Source of the DNA: Spirodela intermedia
Lineage: Eukaryota > Streptophyta > Magnoliopsida > Alismatales > Araceae
Length of the DNA stretch: 64,000 nucleotides
Reading direction: 5' to 3'
NCBI GenBank assembly: GCA_902729315.2
Contig: LR746269.1
Span: forward strand, 665,001-729,000
Part shown: positions 17,701 through 27,900 of the stretch, one piece after another
Numbering within the stretch: the stretch's first letter is position 1
How the letters are laid out: each line of letters begins with the position of its first letter
The notes under the pieces: generated by a model
Database searches by the model: none
Told to the model about the DNA's origin: nothing
What the model saw: the letters and a program-made list of their open reading frames with translations, nothing else
Translations under genes and position numbers: made by a program

Positions 17701-19423
17701 ATGGTTTCATGATTACTGAATAATGGATAAATTTATTCATCCACTGTGATTTATTCATCTGCTAAATTTCCTGAATATTTGCTTTTTGGATAGCAGTATC
17801 CCTCATTTCGTTGAGCATCTAAAAAGACTTGAATATTTGCGTTCCATAATTCTCTCAGATCATCACCATCGTCACCCACCAATTTGAACTGATTGATGGC
17901 TAAGGCTCAGATCTTACCTCAAAACTGTATCTGAAACTTTAAAGAATAAAAATAACATTGTAAAAAAAAACCACCCAATGTGAATAAATAAAATACACCA
18001 ATAAATGAAATGTTCAAATAGAATGGAAGGCATAGCAGAAAGAAGTGTAGGGTTCCAAAGAAAAAAAATGCGGCTTCCTTCAAGTGAAAAAATCAAGCTG
18101 TGCCACAAAGAAAATAACACCTGTTTGTCCTTGTTCCCAACAGCAGAAAGCCCCACAAAGCGAGTAACATGCATGCCCTTGTCATTTAGATACGGTTCGC
18201 GAGCATAAAATATAGACTTAGTGCCCGCAAAGTGATATCTGACCACAAAATAAAACATTAAAATTTTTGGTCAGAAAAATGACAGTAAGCACTTGAAGCT
18301 GGGTCCAAATCCCAGCACACAAGCCGTGGAAACACCAATTTTAGGAAGAACCACAGATTTTATGCCAGAGATTTAAGCTACAGAAATGGGATGATTGCTA
18401 CGAATGACACGGCCACACCTGTAGACTAGTTTTCACATGAATAGTAAATCAGACTCTCGTTGTGAGAAACTAAAACAGAGCTTGATGAACACCCACAATC
18501 AACGTTCATGCACCCACCGGGGTTTGATCTCTGCAGCCAGCTCTGATATGGCGGGATCACAGCATGCAGGATCAGAGACTCCTTGTGGTGCAGTGGATGT
18601 GTCAGCTTTATTTGTAATTCCTCTGGGCCATTCATTAGTGTTCGTAGATCAAGGGCATAGCAAAGGGAAGAGTGAATATAACAACAGCATACGACCCAAC
18701 CATTGAAGCAGAGGCAGCAAAGAAACAGGCCAAAGGATATGTTAGGAAAATGTCAACAATTTGTTCATCCTCAGCCAGCATTCGCAGTGCGCCGATGTCG
18801 TCATCACTGTATAGCCCGAAACCCAGGCTCTGCGACTGAGATCTCCCTGATAGGTAGGCTATATACAAATCTGCAAGGGATGACGTTGAATGGGGAGTCA
18901 AGAAAAAGACAGAATACTCTTCAAATGAATAGCACGAGACTGGTGTAGTTAGGACAATCAGTGGTACCCTTCAAATGGAACACGCCACTGCCTCTAAGCC
19001 AGTAAAGGTTGTCGCAAACCTTGAGGCCGTCGGTCTTGAACCCCCTATCTGAATGCTGTTGCGAGGTGGCCGAGAGGAACTTGGCCGATCCGACGCCGTA
19101 GTCACCAGTGAAGTAGGTGGGGATGGGTATCGGAGCCCGACCTTCCAGGTAGTCAGACAACTCCTCGAGGCCGTCGGGCGAGTTCGGGAAGAACTGCCCA
19201 ACGCAGAGTAGGACATCAAACGGCCCGTTCGAGGCATTGACCTGCAAGAGACGAGGAATCACAACCAGGTGCCGACGGCGGAAAAGAAGACCAACCCTAG
19301 ATACGCTATCCGTCCGGAGAAAAGGCCACAAGGCAACCGGTGCCGCACCGACTGAACTCGCTTGAAGAGCTGCTTGAGACGGCCGAGTACATCACCACAT
19401 ACGAGGATCTTCGGAGCAGTCAT
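14519..19423 (-). CDS. CCCH zinc-finger / CwfJ (CWF19-like) protein
   Basis: Plant homologue of the CWF19/Drn1 (lariat debranching-associated) family with added CCCH fingers, as in Arabidopsis At5g56900 (596 residues); likely nuclear, in RNA processing. Exons: 19349-19423, 18968-19241, 18741-18870, 18518-18637, 18121-18238, 17000-17421, 16463-16757, 15242-15338, 14977-15119, 14519-14647; 1,803 nt, 600 residues. N-terminal metallophosphoesterase-like domain (about 4-235; KILVCGDVLGRL, PTYFTGDYG, FYAREPYLN). Two CCCH fingers: C316-x8-C-x5-C-x3-H335 and C348-x8-C-x5-C-x3-H367. CwfJ C-terminal domain 1 (about 386-478; CWFC, VESHLI, SPHANLQ) and domain 2 (about 505-598; FYVELPDGTTLSY, FPVQFGREV). 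Intron 3 is an AT-AC intron; the rest are GT-AG. Promoter with GGGCC motifs at 19607-19670. Confidence 0.93.
18638..18740 (-). other. U12-type AT-AC intron in the CCCH/CwfJ gene
   Basis: On the minus strand the intron starts ATATCCTTT, a full match to the U12 AT-AC donor consensus, and ends GAACAC. A U12-like branch site GCCCTTGAT (7 of 9 to TTCCTTRAY) places its A 11 nt before the end of the intron. Joining C18741 to T18637 restores the conserved frame FLTNEWPRGI. No GT donor or AG acceptor nearby gives this frame. Length is 103 bp. Confidence 0.92.
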
Positions 19424-19868
19424 TAGAAGGCGAAGGGGGCCAGGGAGACGAACGGGAAGAAGAACTCCCCAGTTGCAAGGGAGTACAGAGAAGCAAGGCA
19501 ATGACGGAGGGAGAAGGAAGGAAAAAAAAAATGAAGGCATTTTGCACAAACACCCCTCAAAAATAAAACACGTACACGGGCAAACTTCAAAAAACTCATA
19601 TTTAGTCCAATGGGCCGGGCCTATTCCACTAAATCGGGCCGGGCCGGAGTCTAGGCCCAGCCCATTGAAGAAAGTCAAACTTCCCAAAAGTAGTATCTAA
19701 ATTAAGACGGCAGTTTACCAAATATATGATAAAATCTTCTGGAGAGCCATTAAATGGTTCACATTGGGGAGGGAAAAAATATTAATTTTCAGCATAATTC
19801 TGCCCTCTGAAGAACAACTCCGTCTGCATAATCCTCATCTTCTTCCTTCCCCATTCTTGTACCCATCC
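19424..19868. other. Gap between two minus-strand genes; promoter of the CCCH/CwfJ gene
   Basis: The CwfJ-side part has GGGCCGGGCC motifs (about 19613-19645) and GCCCAGCCCATT (about 19657), typical of site II-type plant promoters. The other part is the 3' UTR of the RRM gene. Confidence 0.5.
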
Positions 19869-22800
19869 TCACCTTCCATAAGGATGGTAGCGGCCGCCAT
19901 ATCTTGCACCGCCATACCCACTGCCGTAGGCCCCGCCGCCGCCACTGCCGCCGCCATAGACACCGCCGCCGTAGCCGCTTGGGCTGCCATACACATCGCC
20001 ACCGTCTGCACCGCCATATGCGCCGCCACCACCACCGCCGTACATGCCGCCACCATATCCATACCCCATCATGTTATATCCAAATCCTCCTCCGTAGCCA
20101 TAACCTCCACCATAGCCTCCGGCAGGAGCAGCAACCCGGCTGCCATAGCTGTGGCGGGCGAAGCCCCCACCACTGCCGCCGCTGCTGAAGCCCCGGTGGG
20201 CATTCCCCGGACCGTGGCCGTGGCCAGCTCTGCTGTTCATTCCGCTGTCCCTGTCTGCTCTCTTTGGCTCAGCCTTCTTGATCTCCACCTGAGATTCCAA
20301 TGATGATGATCATAGGTTCTTTGAAGATCTCAGATAGCAACTACTTCAGGGAGATGACTTCCCTCTGACTGACCTGCTTGCCACCGAGGGTGTGCATCTT
20401 GCCCAGGGAGATGACTTCCTCAACAGAGCCCTCGTCCTCGAAGGTGACGAAGCCGAAGCCACGGGAGCGCCGGGTCGTGTGATCTAGCATTATCTGGTGC
20501 TCGACCACTGTGCCATAGGAACTGAAGTACTCCTTGAACTCATCTGCAGATGTTCCCCAGAAGTCAACCCATCAGATCCTGCAGCGGAGAAGCACTGGAA
20601 GGAGCTCGGTTCTCTCTATCTACCTTCAGTTAGAGAGGTCGGCAACCCGCCGACAAAGATCTTCTTTGTCTTGAAGCCACCTTTGGGCGGCATGCTCTCC
20701 CTGGGCACGGTCCTTTTGACTTCCACCTGCAGAATAATTGATAATTAGAGAGGACCCAGACATGAGAACTGATCAATGCCAAAAAAAAAACAAAAAGTCA
20801 AAGCTGGCATACTGTTCTTCCGTCGATGACGTGCTCATCGCTCAGAACATTATCAATGGCAGCTGGGTCGGCGAAAGTTATGAATCCGAATCCCCGAGGC
20901 CTTCCAGTGCCCTTGTGCTTCATGATAACTGAGTCAATGATCTCCCCGTACTTGATGAAATGCTTGGTAAAGGTGTCTGTAACAGAGCAGACACAACCAA
21001 CAGATTGTAAGAGAGCCCGAGTTGTTATAGTATGGGAAACATGGAATTCTTCCATGGAGGAAAAATCCATTGCTGACCAAAAAAGAAAAGAAAGAAAACT
21101 GAGAGGGGTAAATTGTTTTTTAATAGTAACCCCAAAGAGTTGACTTATGAGCAAACCAGAAAGCTAGAGGCTTCAGCAAGTTTCATAATATCATGAACAA
21201 ATGCCCATCGCTTAATTGGGAACAAACTACACAAAATTTAGTCTACATGTTACAGTGAAGCACATAAAACATAAGGAAAAATGCCAAAGCTTGAAGGAGA
21301 GTTGAAACGATCAGTTCAGAAGTATTAGATCATATCCTCAATTATCCATGGTCACAGATATTAAATTTAAAAAAAATAGCGTTCATAAATTTTCAGAAAA
21401 ATTGCAACTTTCACAATTATAACGGGGTAAATGGTGGCATGGAGGATTTACTACTATGATACAGACCACAGAGGGATGGAGAGAAAGAGAGAGAAAATAA
21501 CAGATGACACAGGCCTGAGAGGAATACTTTTTCTCGCCAAAACCTACAAGACCAGTGTTATTCGAGTCACAACTATGGATCCAGATTCAACACCAAAAAA
21601 GGATTCCCTAAAGTACCCTTGAAATAAAATATAAATGCCTAAATATGAGATAATGAGAAATCAATCAGTTTTGATCCATCTCAGCTGATTTCTCAGCTGA
21701 GAAATCATTGCTTCCGAGCCTCTGAAGATGAAGATGAAGATGAGCAGAAACCAGGGGACGAACAGAAATCAGGGCCAACTTTGTGTTTTAATTAAGATAC
21801 AATCTACTGTCAAAAATCTAATCTCAAAGTTCTATAGTTGAAATGATAAAATCTGTACACAGTATGTTGCTAAACTCAGCTCATCTAATTCAAACTGCCA
21901 ATTTCACTGATCAATTTAAATCCCTCCTGACTGGCTGTCCGAACATGACTCAAAATACCATGGAACTGATTTCGAATGAACAATCCTAACTCAGTTTTCA
22001 TGATTTTTCGCCGAGCAACTAAAACATCGGTCTAACAGCACCATGAAAGTTATAGACCATGTGACCTGATATTCACATAGCTTAAAATATATGCATGATC
22101 ACTTGTTGAGGTCTAGAGCCCAAGTGACTTAAAAGTTCATGTAAATTTGATAATAATGTTTCAGAAAGATCTGTTTAACCCAACGCTGGAAGGTAGCATC
22201 AAAGATTTGGATTTTGGAAAAGGGAGCCAACGGATAAAATGCCCCTTAATCTTTTGTGGAAAAAAGAATGATAGCTGCCCAATCAGGAGGAAAGATTAAG
22301 CAATCAAAGATCCCACATGGCACGATCTTAATGAATGGGATGTTTAGTCCCAAAATACATAGACCTTTATATTCTAAGTAGGTCATAATCTGAGCTTCTG
22401 GCCATTTGTTCATGTGGTGTGGAATAATCAGCATATTCTGGAAATCTATTTCCGAGTTTAAATCAAGTTCTCTGACGGTTAAAGTATCAAAGTCTTGCCA
22501 AAATGGTGGCAGCGTCTCAATCTCGGCGACTATGAAGAAAAGGATATGTTCCTTCTCATCCCGGTTTTGCCATGGTGAAATTGACACCAGAGGAGTTTAC
22601 AGATACAGTTCTATCACCATCTCCTCTCCAAACCATCAAGTAGTTTGTGCACAAAGATCTTGCTATCCTGCAGACCTCATCAAGGTCATCGTCAGATACC
22701 AGTTAATGAAGTGTTTCCGTAATGGGCATCTGCTTTGCTTACTGTTCTTCGGGACTGATTTACCAGACCTGTAGAACAGGTCCCTCAGATTCATGATTCT

Positions 22801-22907
22801 CAACACATTGGTTATTCCCTGTTTTCCCAGACTGGACTACCTTCTTGAACAGATGAAGCTCCAGGAGTTTAGCCATCAAAAATGGCCTAAACCTCTCTCT
22901 GCCTCGG

Positions 22908-22957
<50 letters not shown>

Positions 22958-23534
22958 CGAAGATTCATGGAGAGAGATAAAGAGCGCCATATGTAAAAGA
23001 TTCCGAAGCGTATGATAATAAATGCAACAAAGATAAGTCGCAATGTGGGATCGATGGTTTACGCTACCTTCGGTGGTCTCCCAGCCAACGCCTCCAACGA
23101 AGATTTTTCTAAGAAACAAGAAAACACCAGATTACCATGTTTCGTCCCCGCCTATCCCTTGCCATCCGGGTAAGGGCCAAAATATTAAACTGAACCAAAA
23201 ACTAAGCCCGAATCTACAGCAAGGTCGGAATATCTAAAACAGCACGCATAAATATCGGAAAAAACTACAATAAGCCTACATAGCACCCTATGACCTGAAC
23301 TACTAACCCTTCTGATGATGAACCGGTAACAGATTGCTTCATCTCCGGGTCTGCACTATCTACCTTATCTACCCCCTGATCTGGAAACCCTCCTCCTCCT
23401 CCTCCTCCTCCTCCAACACCCTCCTCCCCCTCCTCCACCTCTTCTTCCACCTCCTCTTCCACCTCCTCTTCTACCTCCTCGTACTCGTACTCTTCCTCCT
23501 CGCCTGCCGCATCTCGCTCCTCCACGGCGTCCAT
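19869..23534 (-). CDS. Two-RRM glycine-rich RNA-binding protein (hnRNP A/B, HLP1-like)
   Basis: Nuclear RNA-binding protein of the plant hnRNP A/B group (relatives of Arabidopsis At3g13224 and HLP1/At5g40490; HLP1 acts in poly(A)-site choice and flowering). Exons: 23308-23534, 23068-23108, 20813-20976, 20624-20726, 20374-20543, 19869-20288; 1,125 nt, 374 residues. Acidic start (EEEV repeats, about 12-38), poly-Gly (about 41-49), RRM1 (RNP2 KIFVGG 77-82; RNP1 RGFGFITF 117-124), linker VEVKRTVPRE, RRM2 (RNP2 KIFVGG 166-171; RNP1 RGFGFVTF 206-213), then a Gly/Tyr-rich tail ending RYHPYGR, as in At3g13224. The start is the first in-frame ATG. Exon 2 is only 41 nt. Intron 2 (2.1 kb) contains a TA microsatellite. 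Tails of this kind are often low-complexity and self-associating (inference). Confidence 0.93.
22910..22953 (+). repeat. (TA)n microsatellite
   Basis: About 22 TA units inside intron 2 of the RRM gene. Confidence 0.9.
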
Positions 23535-24513
23535 TGATTCTATCTCCCTACCCACCAGAACCTGCACAGCAGCAAATGTTATAGACCTCACGAGTAGTAG
23601 CAACGGCCCACCCACACCAGAAAGAAAGACCCTTCTGTTCTAGGGTTTCAGGAAGTGAAGGGGGGGAAGAGGGGGGGGGAGGGGGGGAGACGAGGTAAGT
23701 GGAAGCCGGCGATCGTTCGGGTCACCCTCCGTCATACCCTGCAGGACGAGGGAGTGATCCCAGTTTTCTCTTATCCGTGTGAACCGGATGCTCGAGGCGG
23801 TTACCCGATCCGCCCCCAGTTTCCCGTTGACTGTCTGATGCCCGTGGAGCTCGCCCCATAAAGCCCATTATTAATTTGCCCGATAATGTACAGGCCCATT
23901 TAAACATTCGAAACCTGTCTTGAAACCGGCCTGTTTTGAACTGGCGGCCCGACTTGATCCAATTTCCTGATCCGGCCCGGTTTCCCGTTGACTGGTAATG
24001 CCTAGGGAGATCAGCCCAATAGTGTTTTCTTCGGACCGGTCCAAATTACTAGCCCATAAATTTGGCCAATACTGTATAGGCCCATTAGGCCCCATTTAAG
24101 ATCCGAATTGGATATACGTTGAAACGGGCCTGTTAAGAACTGGCGGGCCGACTTGATCCGTCTTCGGCTCAAGTGGTGAGCAGCGGCGATTTTCTTCCTG
24201 TTCTACTGATCTCGCGCGCAGGTGGGAGGAGCGCCGCTGCTCCCAGTCTCATCTCGAAGAGGTTTTCATCGTCTTGTCGGCCTATCGTTTTCCTGGAAGT
24301 ACCGCCGGTGAGGGACTCTGGCTGTTGTCTTTCTAAGGTTTAGCTGCTGTCTTTTCGGGTGCCGCGGAGGGGCTTTTGCCGCCGTGATGAGGCGGCGCGC
24401 CACCATCACGGCGCCAGATTCTTTCTTTTGTTGAAGCTCGAACGCTCTTTAAGAATTAACGGACGTTTTTTTTTCTCTGTCCTCGTTATCTTTTATCGTT
24501 AACCGGAGGGTCT
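23535..24513. promoter_or_regulatory. Shared head-to-head promoter, RRM gene / DRG2
   Basis: Contains TAGGGTTT (23641-23648), many GCCCA/GGCCC motifs (23860-24130) and an imperfect tandem duplication. The DRG2 leader probably begins near 24200. A 15-codon upstream ORF (24387-24434) lies in the likely leader. A G-run-rich stretch is at 23659-23690. Confidence 0.5.
23819..24160. repeat. Imperfect tandem duplication, 160-200 bp unit
   Basis: GTTTCCCGTTGACTG occurs at 23819 and 23980. Further matched blocks are GCCCAT(A/T)A, ATAATGTACAGGCCCATT versus ATACTGTATAGGCCCATT, and GAACTGGCGG-CCGACTTGATCC (about 23938 and 24137). The offset grows from 161 to 199, so copy 2 holds an insertion of about 38 bp. 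Confidence 0.75.
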
Positions 24514-24526
24514 ATGGATTCTCAAG
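24514..24526 (+). other. Possible leader exon adding residues to DRG2
   Basis: ATGGATTCTCAAG is followed by a donor-like GTAATT at 24527. Splicing to the acceptor ending at 24889 or to that at 24901 gives an open, in-frame lead into ATG 24910, adding 11 (MDSQVYFLVDT) or 7 (MDSQVDT) residues. The two acceptors are 12 nt apart. The exon's 5' limit and its use are unproven. Confidence 0.4.
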
Positions 24527-24909
24527 GTAATTTTTGTTGTGGTCTGTCTCAGCAGGACAATCTGAGCAGTTTATTTCACTCTGCGGAAAAATCACAGTTG
24601 TATCTTTGTTTTTCTGTGGTTCCGTTTTCGGGGTGGATCTTTCTCACACTGCATAAGTCGTCCTTTTATGTCCAGTTTTTTGATGATGTAAATAACAGGA
24701 AATCATAGAGTCACCATTAATTTTGTTTCCAATTACATATAATTCCTTGCATGTCTTTTTATATCTGGATCTGAATCCTTTTATCTAGGGCCTACCTAAA
24801 TGCTTGGGGACAATCAATTGTTGATACCTTTCCTTTCCTCTGATGACAGGCGAATAAAGTTGATTATCGTCCCTCCTATCTGCTTGTAGTTTATTTTTTA
24901 GTCGATACA

Positions 24910-27900
24910 ATGGGTATCTTAGAGAGAATAAAAGAAATTGAAGCCGAGATGGCACGGACTCAGAAGAATAAGGCTACAGGTATTTCTTACTCCCTTCTTC
25001 AACAATTTTTTTATGACGATATGAAGAACAGTATAAGCAGTAAAATACAGAATGATCATAAAATAGATGAAAACTCCACGAAAGGTTTTACTTAGTTTGA
25101 GAATATTTGAAAGTTTGCTAAAATCTCTTACTATTGAAGAAGGGTAGCCTAGTGTGTAAGCACAGCACCCACTGCTCCCCTTTAATTGTGTACCTAGGAA
25201 GTTCTTTTTGGGGCGAGTATTCCAGTTCCTCCATAATCACACTGAATGCCCAGCTTTGCACTTTTCCAAACTGTTACCTGGTGGCATAGTCTGTGGAAAC
25301 ATTTCCTTCTTGATAAATTTGGGTCCCAGGGGCATTGATGATTCCATGCGCACAAAGTCTTTGAACTTCGGGCATCTTGGCTCGTTGAATCTGAATTGTG
25401 CTAAAAACAACCTTCCAAAACGCCTGAATAGTGTGATTCTCAATATTAGGCTAAAAATTCGAATTCCGCCAATGTAGGGAGTCCTAATCCGTCATTTTCC
25501 ATTAGAAAATTTCGATTTTGGAAGGAAGTTGTTTTCTGTTAGAAATTCTTCCAAAATAGGGGTAAAGCTCTTTCCGAAATGGAATTGCCTACCATCACTA
25601 GTTTAAAATACATGTTCGGGCTTGTAAAATTATTAATGGAAGGCTACCTTTGGAACCATATGTCCTAAATTTTAGGTCCTCTTTGATTGCCCCTTTTGAG
25701 AATCTACAGAATGAGACGGCATTTAGATTCAGCTGCTTAAAGATTATTTCTTCAATTGAGAGACGATTTTAATAAGAATTAATGCGGGACCGTCAATCCA
25801 TTCCCAAGGCATCCAAAGAACTATCCATCCCAGCTGGCCACCATCATCCAGAAAGTTGAGCCTTATCCGATGTGCTAATTCTAAACATACACGTTATTTC
25901 TATTTTGTTCTTCAAACACCATCCAATGTAACAGATGCAGTCCTTTTGTGTCTGTGATATCCCCATTCCAAAAAATTGCTTCTAATGGCTTCAATTTAAC
26001 ATATTAGTTTTTTTGTTCCAAAAAATTGCAGCCCCTTTTTTTTTTTTAACTATTGATAGGGTTGTATTAGATATTTATCATGGCAGAAAGAAAGTTGGTC
26101 TTTGATCCATCCTACTCGGAATCATATTTCTGGACTATGTTCGTTCTGTATATTTTTGAAGGAGAAAGGGAACTCTAATAATTTGATGGGTTGGGCGTAT
26201 CCAAAAATTACCATTTAGGAAACGTTTTCAGCTTTGAATGTCCACAAAAAGAGATTTTCTCAAATGGCCAATTTTTTTACCAGTAATACTTGCTATCAAC
26301 AGTCAAAATTGGGGATGCACTTAGCACTATTGTTTGATCTGTTCAAGTAATATGTGTGATTCTGGAGCCATCATGATCACTTGAATCATAGGCTTCTGGA
26401 ATTGACCCGAGATTTGGTGATCTTCGCTGCAAGTTTAACCCACCCCTTCCTTTTAAATCATAACGTTTCTGTATATACTTGCGTTGTCAAGCACCTGCTT
26501 TCATTGGTTTCTTTTTAGATTGTTTATTTATCAGGAGGAAATAGATCCTGGTCCAGATGGTGAGCCTTGTCATTTGAGTATATTACAATCCCATCCTAAA
26601 TTTTCAGCTTTACAAAAAAAATTGTTGTGAATGGATTTCATCTTGTTGTGAATTGAAAAAATCCTGCTTTCATTCAATCTGTAGAGTATCATCTTGGGCA
26701 ACTGAAGGCAAAACTGGCAAAGTTGAGAACACAGTTACTAGAACCTCCAAAGGTATGAATATCATGTCCTTTCTCCTTGGCTGGAGAAGATCTGAAACAA
26801 GTTATCAACTACGCATGCAGAATGATGAATATTCATGTATTAAGTGCTTATGAGGAACATGAAAATGAAAATCTGATATGGTGGCTATAGGGATGCCATC
26901 TCTTAACAGTAGGCCTGATGTCCCGCATCTCAGTATTCAACCGTAGATCTACAGTATCTGCATCAACATGCTCATTAACATTACATGTCCTTTTTTAAAG
27001 TAAAAGCCTATATTTATATTGCAAGTTTGCAATTATGTCCTCCTTACCGAAGCACCATTTATTCTCTTGCATTGCTGTTGATTGTCTGACTGCTCTGCAT
27101 CATTTTCCCAAAAAAAAAATAATGTTTGTGGTATGAATAATCCTCCGTCTTACAATTGTCTTCCTGAAAAATCATTTCCTTTTTCCAGTCCACTAGGAAG
27201 TAAATTTACGATGAGAGCTGGATTGACCTAATGAGTTTCATTCCCCAGTGGCACTTTTGGGAGCAAGGTGTAGCTGCCATGAATTTATCTTATGGTGTGT
27301 TAGTTATTCATGGACCCACATCGAATATCCTAAAATATATACTATGGTCTGTCGCTGTGAAACGTCAGATGACAATTCACTGAAATGACAATGATGAAAG
27401 AAAATTTCTAGTTAGGAGCATTTGTTGATTTTTATGCATGGATGCTCATTCAGGAATTTTTTTTACGCTTTATGGACGACCATGCTCTTAATATTTTTTG
27501 TCATGATCTTTTTATCATTTCATTGGATCTTATGGACTTTTCCGTTGCTTGTGCTTTCATGGATTGGTTGTGGCAATTGCCACACTGGTATCAATATCAT
27601 TTTCATCATAATAACTTTATGTTCTACAAGTTTCTTATCGAGGGGTTGTTAATTTTAATTTTTTTCATGCATTCTTGTTTACTAACAAAAAATCGGTCAA
27701 TTAGGGATCCAGTGGAGCTGGGGATGGCTTCGAAGTTACAAAATTTGGTCATGGTCGTGTTGCGCTGATCGGATTTCCCAGGTTTGCCTTGTCTTGCCTT
27801 TGATAATGCTCCAAAGATTTTCTCTCCCTACCTTTATGGCGAAATAGTTTTCCTGATTGGTGGACAACAATGGAGGACGTGTCTTGTTTAGGCCATATGA

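Noticed and set aside
18600-18640. CCCAG as a normal acceptor for intron 3 of the CCCH/CwfJ gene
   Set aside because: It removes the conserved NEWP residues and finds no GT donor in phase; the AT-AC join explains everything.
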